From VFKU01 sp964620045 (lineage in GTDB: Bacteria; Hydrogenedentota; Hydrogenedentia; Hydrogenedentales; GCA-2746185), in assembly GCA_964620045.1 (NCBI GenBank), contig CAZUJL010000017.1, positions 1 to 64,000 of the forward strand: a stretch of DNA of 64,000 nucleotides, read 5' to 3'. Under the pieces are notes generated by a model. The model was given only the letters and a program-made list of their open reading frames with translations. It was not told where the DNA came from and ran no database searches. Both the position numbers and the translations under genes were made by a program. Shown here piece after piece: positions 49,647 through 57,267 of the stretch (position 1 is its first letter; each line of letters begins with the position of its first letter).

Positions 49647-50021
49647 TCAGAACAGGTAGTCGGGCTCGATCATCGCATCGTAGCCGACTTCGTCGTGGTA
49701 GTCCCAGAAGCCGAAGAACTCATAGATACCAATGCCCAAACGCATGAAGAACTTGGTCGTGCCAACGATGGTGCCGTGTGTGAGGATTTGCGTGAGGGGG
49801 CGATGCTGACGGATTTGCTTGTCCCACGTCAGCGGAATTTCCGCCCAGCCGAAGAGGATGTTGGCCAACCCGCGGCCCATTTTTTCGAGGCGCTTCTGGA
49901 AAACCGTCGGACGCGGGAGATCCTGATCCGGGTCGTAGCTTTGGGCTTCGACCACGGGCACCGCAAGCATCATAGCGACGACGAGCAGCGCAAGAATGCG
50001 ATAGACAGGGCGTTGGCGCAT
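49647..50021 (-). CDS. exosortase system-associated protein, TIGR04073-like
   Basis: The 124-residue exported protein has a signal peptide (ILALLVVAMMLAVPVVEAQ) and a GGGAG ribosome site. The core EKMGRGLANILFGWAEIPLTW, GTIVGTTKFFMRLGIGIYEFFGF and the C-terminal EPDYLF match the TIGR04073 family. Members occur in genomes with exosortase/PEP-CTERM sorting and often in Verrucomicrobia and Lentisphaerae. The function is unknown. No PEP-CTERM substrate or exosortase is seen in this window. Confidence 0.78.
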   Translation of the reverse strand: MRQRPVYRILALLVVAMMLAVPVVEAQSYDPDQDLPRPTVFQKRLEKMGRGLANILFGWAEIPLTWDKQIRQHRPLTQILTHGTIVGTTKFFMRLGIGIYEFFGFWDYHDEVGYDAMIEPDYLF

Positions 50022-50173
50022 GGTCTGTACTCCCTCAAGTACGGCGGGTAAAGCTCTAAGCGAAGGATAACACAGGGGGCGAATCGTGTCAAAGCCTATC
50101 GTATCAAGGTTTTACGCAGATTTCGGAGTTTGTGTTTTGAAACCGAGCGGCTTTTAAAAATGGAATAACGATA

Positions 50174-50201
50174 TCGAAACACCTCGTGCGGCCTGTTTCG
50201 A
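50174..50201 (+). promoter_or_regulatory. perfect dyad, candidate enhancer-binding-protein site
   Basis: TCGAAACA (50174-50181) and TGTTTCGA (50194-50201) are perfect 8-base inverted repeats with 12 bases between. The centre is about 53 bases upstream of the -24 element and about 80 upstream of the predicted transcript start. That is a usual distance for activators of sigma-54 RNA polymerase. Confidence 0.55.
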
Positions 50202-50240
50202 GAAAGTGAGGATTTTCAAGGGTTTATGGCGCTGGGCGCG

Positions 50241-50256
50241 TTGGCACATCCCTTGC
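50241..50256 (+). promoter_or_regulatory. sigma-54 (-24/-12) promoter of the hsp20 pair
   Basis: TTGGCAC (50241-50247), five bases, then TTGC (50253-50256) match TGGCAC-N5-TTGC exactly, with the invariant GG and GC dinucleotides ten bases apart. Transcription should start near 50268, giving a leader of about 75 bases before ATG 50344. Confidence 0.75.
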
Positions 50257-50343
50257 CATTCCCCGGCAGTGGCGAACCATGCGATTGGGGCCATGCGGAA
50301 AACCGAGCCGCGCCGAGGCGCGAAGAACAGAAGGAGAAAGGCA

Positions 50344-50799
50344 ATGAGCAGCAGGATGCTAGACCGATTTCGTGGCAGCGTCGCCCCGTGGATGATGCCG
50401 TGGGACTTGCAGGACGAATTCAACCGCGCGTGGCCGGAACTGGGCCGCATGTTCGGCGGCGAGGATTCCAGTTACGCGCCGTCGATGGATGTCCGCGAGA
50501 CCCCGGAGGCGTTCATTGTGGAGGCCGACGTGCCGGGTTTGAATAAGGACGATGTCAGCATCGAAGTATCGGACAACGTCGTGACCGTAAAAGGTGAGCG
50601 CCGCAGCGATCGCGAGGAGAAGAAGGACAACTACCACTTCACCGAGCGCCGCTTTGGCAGCTTCCGCCGGTCGGTGGCGATTCCGGGCGGATTCTCGAAC
50701 GACAAAGTGTCCGCGAAATTCGAGAACGGCGTGCTGACGATTACGTTGCCGAAGCAAGAAGAAAAGAAACCGCGCAAGATCGATGTGCGCGTCGACTAA
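50344..50799 (+). CDS. small heat-shock protein, Hsp20 family
   Basis: The 151-residue protein starts at ATG 50344 after AAGGAGAAAGG. A short N-terminal arm (WMMPWDLQDEFNRAWPELG) precedes the alpha-crystallin domain: MDVRETPEAFIVEADVPGLN, VTVKGERR, RRFGSFRRSVAIPGGF and the A-x-x-x-n-G-v-L element AKFENGVLTITLPK. The C-terminal I/V-x-I/V motif is IDVRVD. It holds unfolded proteins as an ATP-independent chaperone. A second Hsp20 gene follows after 29 bases and shares the sigma-54 promoter. Confidence 0.95.
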   Translation: MSSRMLDRFRGSVAPWMMPWDLQDEFNRAWPELGRMFGGEDSSYAPSMDVRETPEAFIVEADVPGLNKDDVSIEVSDNVVTVKGERRSDREEKKDNYHFTERRFGSFRRSVAIPGGFSNDKVSAKFENGVLTITLPKQEEKKPRKIDVRVD

Positions 50800-50828
50800 C
50801 GTTCGAAACGAACATTTGGAGAATGAAC

Positions 50829-51167
50829 ATGAGTCAGGTTGAAGAGCGCTACATTGCGCCGCGGGTGAATGTGGTTGAGCGCGAGGACGCGGTGGTGATC
50901 GAGGCCGAGGTACCGGGTGTGGCACGCGATCAGGCCGAAATCGAAGTGCGCGACGGCATGTTGTATTTGAAGGCGCATGCCGGCGCGGCGGCCAACAGCG
51001 GGGCGTATCGTGTGCAAGAACGCGCGGGCGCGAGCTACTACCGGACGTTCCGGTTGGGTGAAGCGATCGATACATCCAAGATCGACGCATATCTGAAGGA
51101 CGGCTTGCTCACGCTCACACTGGCGAAGTCTGAACGCGTGAAGCCGAGGTCGATTGCGGTGAACTAG
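50829..51167 (+). CDS. second Hsp20-family small heat-shock protein
   Basis: The 112-residue protein is placed at ATG 50829 because GGAG is seven bases upstream; ATG 50823 is only one base from it. It is little more than an alpha-crystallin domain: VNVVEREDAVVIEAEVPGVA, LYLKAHA, YYRTFRLGEAIDTSKIDAYL and KDGLLTLTLAKSE, with a short C-terminal SIAVN. The N-terminal arm needed for large oligomers is nearly absent, so it may form mixed oligomers with the upstream Hsp20. Confidence 0.92.
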   Translation: MSQVEERYIAPRVNVVEREDAVVIEAEVPGVARDQAEIEVRDGMLYLKAHAGAAANSGAYRVQERAGASYYRTFRLGEAIDTSKIDAYLKDGLLTLTLAKSERVKPRSIAVN

Positions 51168-51243
51168 GGCCTACCCGGGCGCGCATGTTGATGCCCGTGT
51201 AAGACATAGATGCACTGCTGTGCTCCTGACGCGTCGGGAGCCG

Positions 51244-51284
51244 CCCCTGGGTTGGGGAAACCGGCCCAGGGGCATCGTTTTTTT
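51244..51284 (+). terminator. strong rho-independent terminator of the hsp20 operon
   Basis: CCCCTGGGTTGG pairs with CCGGCCCAGGGG (12 bp, two G-U) around GGAAA. After five bases a run of seven T follows (51278-51284). The T run overlaps the stop of the convergent PHP gene. Confidence 0.9.
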
Positions 51285-52167
51285 AGAGCGGGACGGTCTT
51301 GCGGACGACCTTGCCGTGTTCGCGCGTGAGGATTGTGACGGTAGTCACGCCGTTGGCGAGGAGATACTCGCGCGCGACGGGGACATCCTTTCCCACCTGT
51401 GCGGGACCGTGGCTGTCGTCGCCGAAGCAGAAGGGGATGCCGCGCGAGAGCGCTTCGCGGATTAGCCACGGGCGCGGATACGGGCAGCCGAGACCCTTGC
51501 GGATGCCGGCGGTGTTCAGATCGAGGATGCAGTTGTGTTGGCCGGCCACTTCGAGCGCGGCGAGGGCGGCTTCGCGGATCGCGGGGGTCTCCACGGCTTC
51601 GGAATTCGGCGCATTGCGGCGGATGAGATCGAAATGCGTCACGACTTCAGGCTTGATCGACCGGATCATCGTGGCGAGGTCTTTGTAATACTGAATCGCG
51701 AGTTTCTCGATGCCGCCGGCCAGCGCAATCGCTTTGGTGAAATGGTCGGGCGGGCCGTCGATGGTGGTGTCGAAGACATGGTGCACGGAGCCGGCCATGA
51801 ATTCGAAGCGGTATTTTTCGCGCAAGCCGAGCATGGTTTCCGCGTAGGACTCGTGCGGCACGGCCTCGGTCTCGAAGCCGCGTAAAACGACCAGCCGGTC
51901 CGAGAACTCCTCGGAAAGCTTCCCCGCGTCGCGCGCATAGGCGTCGAACAGCGTATGTAGTTCGGCCACACCGCGCTTCATTTCGAGCTCGGTGTCGTAC
52001 AGATAGCGCTCGTGGTTACGTGGGGCATGCTCGGTTACGCCGAACGTCTGGTAGCCGAAGGTCACGGCGGCGTCGAGCACTTCGCGCAGCGTGCCCACCG
52101 CGTGGTCGCAGTAGGCGCCGGAGTGGCCGCCGTGCAGGGAGACTTTCCAAGGCTGTTTGTCGGGCAT
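51283..52167 (-). CDS. PHP-domain histidinol-phosphatase-like enzyme
   Basis: The 294-residue protein starts at ATG 52167 behind GAGG; the frame stays open far upstream, but that part is antisense to the SMP-30 gene. The PHP metal motifs are SLHGGHSGAYCDHA, FGVTEHAPR, FMAGSVHHV, VVTHFDLIRRN and FCFGDDSHGPAQVG. It resembles HisK-type histidinol phosphatases (about 270-300 residues). Dephosphorylation of histidinol phosphate is the usual assignment, but no his genes are nearby, so another phosphoester is possible. Confidence 0.85.
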   Translation of the reverse strand: MPDKQPWKVSLHGGHSGAYCDHAVGTLREVLDAAVTFGYQTFGVTEHAPRNHERYLYDTELEMKRGVAELHTLFDAYARDAGKLSEEFSDRLVVLRGFETEAVPHESYAETMLGLREKYRFEFMAGSVHHVFDTTIDGPPDHFTKAIALAGGIEKLAIQYYKDLATMIRSIKPEVVTHFDLIRRNAPNSEAVETPAIREAALAALEVAGQHNCILDLNTAGIRKGLGCPYPRPWLIREALSRGIPFCFGDDSHGPAQVGKDVPVAREYLLANGVTTVTILTREHGKVVRKTVPL

Positions 52168-52281
52168 GCGATCCTCAACTCGCGCGCACGGTAACAAAGC
52201 GCCGCGCACACACACAAGCCGCCTTGAGCGGCGGCGTGCGTCGTGCGAAACTGTGCAGCTACGAACGCGGAGGGGCAGGGC

Positions 52282-53145
52282 ATGCGCGGTGTGATCTTGG
52301 TGTTGCTGGTGTGCACGGGCGCTACGGCGCAACTGACGGCGGGGCCGCTTGAACTGGTGACGGACAAAACGACTTTCTCCGAGGGGCCGCTGTGGTTGCC
52401 CGAGGGCAAGTGGATTTTCAGCGACACACCGAAGAACGGAATTTTCGCGGAGGACGGTTCCGTCTACCGCCAGCCGAGCAACGGATCGAACGGGCTGACG
52501 CTCGATCGCGAGGGCCGGTTGATCGTCTGCGAAAGCACGAAGAAACGCATTACGCGCACCGAGAAGGACGGCACCATCACGGTGCTTGCCGACGGGTTCG
52601 ACGGCAAACCGCTGAATAGCACGAACGACGTGATCGTGCGCGGCGATGGGACGGTGTACTTCACGGATCCGACCGGACCGAAAAAGCCGGAGGGCAGCCT
52701 GGGGTACAGCGCCGTGTTCGGTATCCGGCCGGATAAAACGGTGTTTCTGATTTCGAACGACATGAACTATCCGAACGGGATTGCGTTGTCGCCGGACGAT
52801 AAGACGCTGTATGTCGCCGATTATGTCGGTGGATTTATTCGCGCTTACGACCTCGCCGCGGACGGTACCGCATCCAACCCGCGCGACGTCATTCAAAATA
52901 AAAATCCCGATGGCTTTTGCGTCGATCAGGCGGGACGCATCTGGACCTCGGCGCCGCGCGATGTGGTGGTGTTCGGGCCGGACGGCAAGCAACTGGAAAG
53001 TATCCCGGTGCCCGTGGGCACGCCGACGAATTGCGTGTTTGGCGGGCCGGACGGCCGTACGCTGCTGATCACCGCGCGCCGCACGGTGTACCGCGTAAGC
53101 GTCAAAGAACCGGGGATTGCGGAAGCGCTGCAGGTGGTTAAATAA
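52282..53145 (+). CDS. SMP-30/gluconolactonase-like six-bladed propeller, secreted
   Basis: The 287-residue protein starts at ATG 52282 behind GGAGGGG and has a signal peptide (LVLLVCTGATAQ). Propeller and metal motifs are FSEGPLWLPEGKWIFSD (Glu ligand), LNSTNDVIVRGDGTVYFTDP (Asn, Asp), MNYPNGIALSPDDKTLYVAD and NPDGFCVDQAGRIWTS. The family hydrolyses sugar lactones in the oxidation of aldoses. A periplasmic lactonase would fit beside sugar dehydrogenases of the PVC type. Confidence 0.87.
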   Translation: MRGVILVLLVCTGATAQLTAGPLELVTDKTTFSEGPLWLPEGKWIFSDTPKNGIFAEDGSVYRQPSNGSNGLTLDREGRLIVCESTKKRITRTEKDGTITVLADGFDGKPLNSTNDVIVRGDGTVYFTDPTGPKKPEGSLGYSAVFGIRPDKTVFLISNDMNYPNGIALSPDDKTLYVADYVGGFIRAYDLAADGTASNPRDVIQNKNPDGFCVDQAGRIWTSAPRDVVVFGPDGKQLESIPVPVGTPTNCVFGGPDGRTLLITARRTVYRVSVKEPGIAEALQVVK

Positions 53146-53220
53146 CGTGGATTGCAAACCTGCGGGCCGCGTCCTAAAATCGGGTGGGGCGGCATTGGGC
53201 GCCCGGCGCGTATCTTACTC

Positions 53221-54132
53221 ATGAGCTCAAATCCTTTGGACTTTCTTTTTCAAGGCCCAGCCGGCGGCGGCAATTTCGAGCACACGTGGTCGGACACGTA
53301 TCTCGCCGCGCATCTGATTTCGGATGTGGGCAAGCGCCGTGAACGCAATGAAGACTCGTGCTTGATGGCCGCGCCGCGTGATATCGAATTGCTGGACGGC
53401 TGCGGATTCGTGTTTGCCGTGGCCGATGGCATGGGCGGCGCAAGCGCGGGGGAACACGCGAGCCGGATGGCGCTGGATTCGTTCTCGGAATCGTTTTACC
53501 GCGGCGCGCCGACGAATCTTCCGGATCGCATGCGGACCTCCATCGAGGACGCGAACGCGAAGGGGTTTCACGCGTCCGAAACCGATCCCGAACTGCACGG
53601 CATGGGGACGACGATCTGCGCGCTCACGATTGTGGGGGACGCGGCGTATGTCGGCAGCGTCGGCGACAGCCGGGTGTACCTTCAACGGCCCGACGCGGCG
53701 CTGGTGCAGGTGACGCAGGACCACTCGCTGGTGGCGGAACAGGTGCGCGGCGGATTTTTGACGCCCGAAGAAGCGCGCAACCATGTGATGAAGAATCTCA
53801 TCACGCGCGCCGTGGGGATTAAGGACGAAGTTGAGGTTGATCTCTTTGGTGTTCGCCTGGAAAAAGGCGACACGTTGATGATTTGTTCGGACGGTCTCTG
53901 CAATTTCGTGAGCGATCCGGACATTGGCAAGTGCATGCAGATCAAGCCGTTGCGCGCGGCGGCTCGGGTGCTCGTGGGCAAGGCGCTCGAAGCCGGCGGA
54001 AACGACAATGTATCCGTCGCCGTTATCCGCGTGATGGATTCACCGCCGCGGCGTCCGCTGCAGGAAGGGTGCGAGCCTGTCGAAACGCCGCAGCCGACGT
54101 TTGTATCGCGGCTCAAGCGCCTCTTCGGTTAA
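53221..54132 (+). CDS. PP2C-family serine/threonine phosphatase
   Basis: The 303-residue protein starts at ATG 53221; no strong ribosome site is visible. PP2C motifs are SDVGKRRERNEDSCL, FAVADGMGGASAGEHAS, GMGTTICALTIVGDAAYVGSVGDSRVY, DHSLVAEQV, LMICSDGLCNFV and GGNDNVSVAVI. All metal-binding Asp positions are kept. It should dephosphorylate Ser/Thr residues and oppose a bacterial eukaryote-like kinase, none of which is in the window. Its stop interlocks with the stop of the convergent gene. Confidence 0.93.
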   Translation: MSSNPLDFLFQGPAGGGNFEHTWSDTYLAAHLISDVGKRRERNEDSCLMAAPRDIELLDGCGFVFAVADGMGGASAGEHASRMALDSFSESFYRGAPTNLPDRMRTSIEDANAKGFHASETDPELHGMGTTICALTIVGDAAYVGSVGDSRVYLQRPDAALVQVTQDHSLVAEQVRGGFLTPEEARNHVMKNLITRAVGIKDEVEVDLFGVRLEKGDTLMICSDGLCNFVSDPDIGKCMQIKPLRAAARVLVGKALEAGGNDNVSVAVIRVMDSPPRRPLQEGCEPVETPQPTFVSRLKRLFG

Positions 54133-54902
54133 TTCGCGGGCGGCGGCGCCGACTCCGCCGGTGGCGAAGCCGCGGGTTCCTCGGCCGTTGGTGTTTCCGC
54201 GGCCGACGGGACCACGGGCGTCAGCGGGATCAGGTTCATCGGTGTGATGATCACTGTGCCTGACTCGATCTTCACCGACTCAATTTTCTCCAGCAGCGTG
54301 CGCGCGTCTTTGTGTTCCCGCTGCCAGTCAGTAGCGAGATTCTCGCTGCGCACGCCGACGATGTACTGCTCCGGAACGACTTCGCCCTTGACCGTAGCGC
54401 CGGTTAGGTAAACTTCCGCGCGTCCGCGTTTCACCTCCACGTCGAAGGTGGCGGTGCCGTTGAAAAAACGGCCAGACATCAACGGCAGCCAATCAAGTGG
54501 AATGCTCATTTGCCCGGTCACGTTGTCGTCGCCGAGCGTGAGATACACGATCGAGCCGAAGTCTTCCTTCAGATCGGGGTGGTTCTGCAGCAGCGCGTTG
54601 ACTTCATTCTGCGTGAGCACCAGCGTGCCGAGCTGTTCGTCGGCGCGCAGTCTTTTCACATACTCGTCCACGCGCGCGATGAGCGCTTCCGTCTCCGCCG
54701 CAGGAAGATCCGCGGTCGGCAGCGCGGCGGCCGTCGGCTCGGTATATTTTTCGCGGACCTGGCGCGCGAAGCTGCGGAACACGAGGAACGAGATTAATCC
54801 GCCGAGAATCGCGAGGACCACGACGGTGACGCAGCCATAAAGGAAGCAGTTTCCGCGTTCTTCGTGGAGCTTGCGCAGAAGAGCATTCTGTTGTGTGTGC
54901 AT
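54129..54902 (-). CDS. membrane-anchored protein of unknown function
   Basis: The 257-residue protein is placed at ATG 54902, six bases after GAGG. One membrane helix near the N terminus (FLYGCVTVVVLAILGGLISFLVF) anchors a periplasmic domain of about 180 residues. That domain starts with a helical stretch (LIARVDEYVKRLRADEQLGTLVLTQNEVNALLQ) and continues with beta-rich sequence (GTATFDVEVKRGRAEVYLTG). The last 30 residues are Pro/Ala/Glu-rich. I do not recognise the domain. Confidence 0.75.
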   Translation of the reverse strand: MHTQQNALLRKLHEERGNCFLYGCVTVVVLAILGGLISFLVFRSFARQVREKYTEPTAAALPTADLPAAETEALIARVDEYVKRLRADEQLGTLVLTQNEVNALLQNHPDLKEDFGSIVYLTLGDDNVTGQMSIPLDWLPLMSGRFFNGTATFDVEVKRGRAEVYLTGATVKGEVVPEQYIVGVRSENLATDWQREHKDARTLLEKIESVKIESGTVIITPMNLIPLTPVVPSAAETPTAEEPAASPPAESAPPPAN

Positions 54903-55012
54903 CAGCAACCTCATTTGGTCCAGCTCACAGACCATGGCTCATGGTACATCGGTTTCACAGCACTGCCAAGATACCGTTCCGCCGGGCCTTTATTCGAGTG
55001 GCCGGTGGCGCG

Positions 55013-55369
55013 TCACCGGCGGCGGCGCGGGCCGCGCGATCGGCGGTGGTGCCGCTTGCGGCGCGAGGTATTCCGCGCGGCGGCGATCGCGGCTTCGGGC
55101 GCGGGCGTGGCGCCGCTGTCGTGCACCTCAAACACCGCGGCCTCGCCCGCGACGTTTAAATTTTCGCAGCGCGGACACTTCGACAGGTCCTCGGCGTGCT
55201 CGTCAAGATAACTGCAGCCGCAGAAGGTACATTTCCAGAGGAATTGCTGCCCCAGGTGGCGCTGGGGCCGGCGCACGTTCAGCTCGGTATACAGCCAGAT
55301 GCCGGCCGCCGCGAGGCCGAACACGATGGAATACAGCGCGAGGGCCGTGGAGAGTTGGATCTCGATCAC
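55013..55369 (-). CDS. small membrane protein with zinc ribbon and basic tail
   Basis: The 118-residue protein starts at GTG 55369, overlapping the tonB stop as GTGA, with GAGG four bases upstream. An N-terminal helix (STALALYSIVFGLAAAGIWLY) is followed by a zinc ribbon, KCTFCGCSYLD and SKCPRCENLN (two CxxC pairs 18 apart). The tail after residue 90 is very basic (RRKRHHRRSRGPRRRR), which suggests nucleic-acid or phospholipid binding at the cytoplasmic face. It is the last gene of the arg-exb-tonB transcript. Function unknown. Confidence 0.72.
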   Translation of the reverse strand: MIEIQLSTALALYSIVFGLAAAGIWLYTELNVRRPQRHLGQQFLWKCTFCGCSYLDEHAEDLSKCPRCENLNVAGEAAVFEVHDSGATPAPEAAIAAARNTSRRKRHHRRSRGPRRRR

Positions 55370-56151
55370 GGTGCCTCGCTTTCCGCGCGCACGATGAAGG
55401 TGCCGCCTTGCGTGCGCGGGCCGTCGCCCAGTAGTGGTTCGAAGCGGTACTCCTTCAGGGCGCGCGCGGCGCTGCGCACGAGGTCGGTGGTTTCCGACAA
55501 CGGGTTGAAACTCTCCGTCACGACGCCGTCGCGGTTCACGCGAAAGACGAGTGTGATCGGTTCGGCCAGTGCTTCCGGCGCGACGCCCCACAGGGCCTCG
55601 ATCGGTTGGACAGTCAATACTTTTCGATCGGTCGGCTCGGACAGCCACTCGATATAGGCTTCGAAGCCCGGTGCTGGACGGCTGACGGGCGTGGGTTTCG
55701 CGGGGCGATCCTCGCTGGGGCCGAAGGTGAGCCGCGAGAGCGTTTCGGCCAGTGTGCCGAAGCCGCCTTCGAGTGCGCTGGCCGGTTCGTCCGGTTTGCC
55801 GAAGAGTTCATCGAAGCGCGAGCGCGTGAGGAGGGCCTCTTGTCGCATGCGCAGGCGTTCCATGGAATCGAAACGCAGCGCGGGTAATTCGATCGACGGA
55901 AGCGCGGCGGCCACGGTGGATTCCGCCGCGGCGAAATCCGGCCCGGTGAGGTTGATCTGCTCGCCGTTTGGCCGTGCGCTGACGGGCGCGGTGACGATGG
56001 CGGGCGTTTCGACAATGCCGACGCTGAAATATTCGATGTCCTTGCGCGGGAATTCGAACACGATGCTGAACAATGTTACGGCCGACAGGTGCAATCCGAG
56101 AGACGCCAACAGCGCGCGCATGAAGATGCGATCGCGGAGGACGGCGATCAT
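55366..56151 (-). CDS. TonB/TolA-like energy-transducing protein
   Basis: The 261-residue protein has an N-terminal anchor (ALLASLGLHLSAVTLFSIVF), a long periplasmic linker, and a TonB C-terminal-like domain at about residues 190-260 (ITLVFRVNRDGVVTESFNPLS, AARALKEYRFEPLLGDGP, GTFIVRAE). The linker has less Pro-Lys/Pro-Glu repeat than classical TonB. It overlaps the exbD stop as ATGA. With ExbB and ExbD it should couple the proton gradient to an outer-membrane receptor or to envelope integrity. Confidence 0.8.
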   Translation of the reverse strand: MIAVLRDRIFMRALLASLGLHLSAVTLFSIVFEFPRKDIEYFSVGIVETPAIVTAPVSARPNGEQINLTGPDFAAAESTVAAALPSIELPALRFDSMERLRMRQEALLTRSRFDELFGKPDEPASALEGGFGTLAETLSRLTFGPSEDRPAKPTPVSRPAPGFEAYIEWLSEPTDRKVLTVQPIEALWGVAPEALAEPITLVFRVNRDGVVTESFNPLSETTDLVRSAARALKEYRFEPLLGDGPRTQGGTFIVRAESEAP

Positions 56152-56585
56152 GGTTTTTGGGCGACCGGCTGTGCGCCGATGCCGAGGCGCTTGATGCCGG
56201 CGCTGTTCGCGATGCCGAGTACTTCCACCAGGCGGCCGGTATCCGTGCGCGCGTCGGTGCGGACGAGGAGCTGGATGTCTGGCTGTTTTTGCACGGCGGC
56301 CGACAGGCGTTCTGAGAGGACGGTCAGGTTCTGAATTTCTTCCGTGTCCACATAAATTTTGGTTTTCCCATCCGGTTCGTAGGTCAGGGTGACGGAGAGG
56401 TCTTTTTGTTCCAGTTCGGACGCGCCTTCCGCGGTCGGCATTTCTATTTGGATGGAGTTTTGCACGACGAAGGTGGACGAGAGCATGAAGAACAGCAGGA
56501 GATTGAACATCACGTCGATCATGGACGTGAGATTCAGGGTAATGGTGGGGGATTGGCGGCGCCGGGATCGCCTGTGGAATTTCAT
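56148..56585 (-). CDS. ExbD/TolR-family biopolymer transport protein
   Basis: The 145-residue protein has a basic N terminus, one membrane helix with the essential Asp in TSMIDVMFNLLLFFMLSSTFV, and a periplasmic domain ending QLLVRTDARTDTGRLVEVLG and AGIKRLGIGAQP. Its partner ExbB is encoded nine bases upstream and TonB overlaps its stop. TolR and ExbD cannot be separated from sequence alone. Confidence 0.9.
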   Translation of the reverse strand: MKFHRRSRRRQSPTITLNLTSMIDVMFNLLLFFMLSSTFVVQNSIQIEMPTAEGASELEQKDLSVTLTYEPDGKTKIYVDTEEIQNLTVLSERLSAAVQKQPDIQLLVRTDARTDTGRLVEVLGIANSAGIKRLGIGAQPVAQKP

Positions 56586-56594
56586 GGCCAGTCC

Positions 56595-57242
56595 TCAGTG
56601 CGCGTCGCGGTCGCGGTCCTTGGTGAGCAGGTCGGTGAGTTCCGACGCGCTGGATTCCATTTCGAGCACCATGTTGTCCACGCGGCTGACATAATAATTA
56701 TGAATCACGAGCACCGGAATGGCCACCGCGAGTCCGGCGAAGGTCGTGATCAGCGCGTTTCCGATACCTTCCGCGAGATCGCTTGGATTCACCAAGCCCT
56801 GCTTGTTTTTGATTTGCTCGAAGGCAATCAGCATGCCCTGCACCGTGCCGAGCAGGCCGAGCAACGGCCCGATGTTGGCGCAGGTGGCGAGCGCGGAGAG
56901 GAAACGTTCGAGCCGGGGGACTTCGAGGCTGCCGGCGTTTTCGAGCGCCTCGCGGATGTCTTCCTTAGGGCGATCGTGCTTGAGCAGACCGGCTTTCAGG
57001 ATGCGCGCGACGGGCGCGTCGGCCTCATCGCAAATGCGAACGGCTTCATCGGGTTTGCCCTGGCGCAGGATGGTGCGCACGGTGTCCATGAGCTCGCGCG
57101 TGTCGATGGTCGCGCGGCGCAATACGAAGAAGCGTTCAAATGCGATGGCGAGCGCGACGATCGACGTGGCCAGGATCGGCCACATGATCACGCCGCCCGC
57201 GCGGAACCATTCAAAAAGTGTGACGGTTTCTGTGGACGGCAC
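56595..57242 (-). CDS. ExbB/TolQ/MotA-family proton channel
   Basis: The 215-residue protein is placed at GTG 57242, behind GCGGGGG, giving a start inside the 25-base gap after argB. Three membrane helices carry WPILATSIVALAIAFERFF, LATCANIGPLLGLLGTVQGM and LITTFAGLAVAIPVLVIHNYYV, with the conserved Thr/Gly-rich channel lining. It forms the proton-conducting pentamer around ExbD. It is transcribed with argCJB upstream, an unusual pairing. Confidence 0.9.
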   Translation of the reverse strand: MPSTETVTLFEWFRAGGVIMWPILATSIVALAIAFERFFVLRRATIDTRELMDTVRTILRQGKPDEAVRICDEADAPVARILKAGLLKHDRPKEDIREALENAGSLEVPRLERFLSALATCANIGPLLGLLGTVQGMLIAFEQIKNKQGLVNPSDLAEGIGNALITTFAGLAVAIPVLVIHNYYVSRVDNMVLEMESSASELTDLLTKDRDRDAH

Positions 57243-57267
57243 TGTTATCCCCCGCACCCACGCGTGA

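Larger units (their letters stand above)
50022..50343. other. 322-bp intergenic region between TIGR04073 and hsp20 genes
   Basis: This divergent gap holds the 5' flank of the minus-strand TIGR04073 gene, an A/T-rich block near 50100-50170, a perfect dyad (50174-50201), a sigma-54-type promoter (50241-50256) and an hsp20 leader of about 75 bases ending in AAGGAGAAAGG. No open frame here looks coding. Confidence 0.7.

Noticed and set aside
52168..53157. Upstream extension of the PHP gene frame
   Set aside because: Antisense to the SMP-30 gene, and the ATG at 52167 has a ribosome site and the family start.
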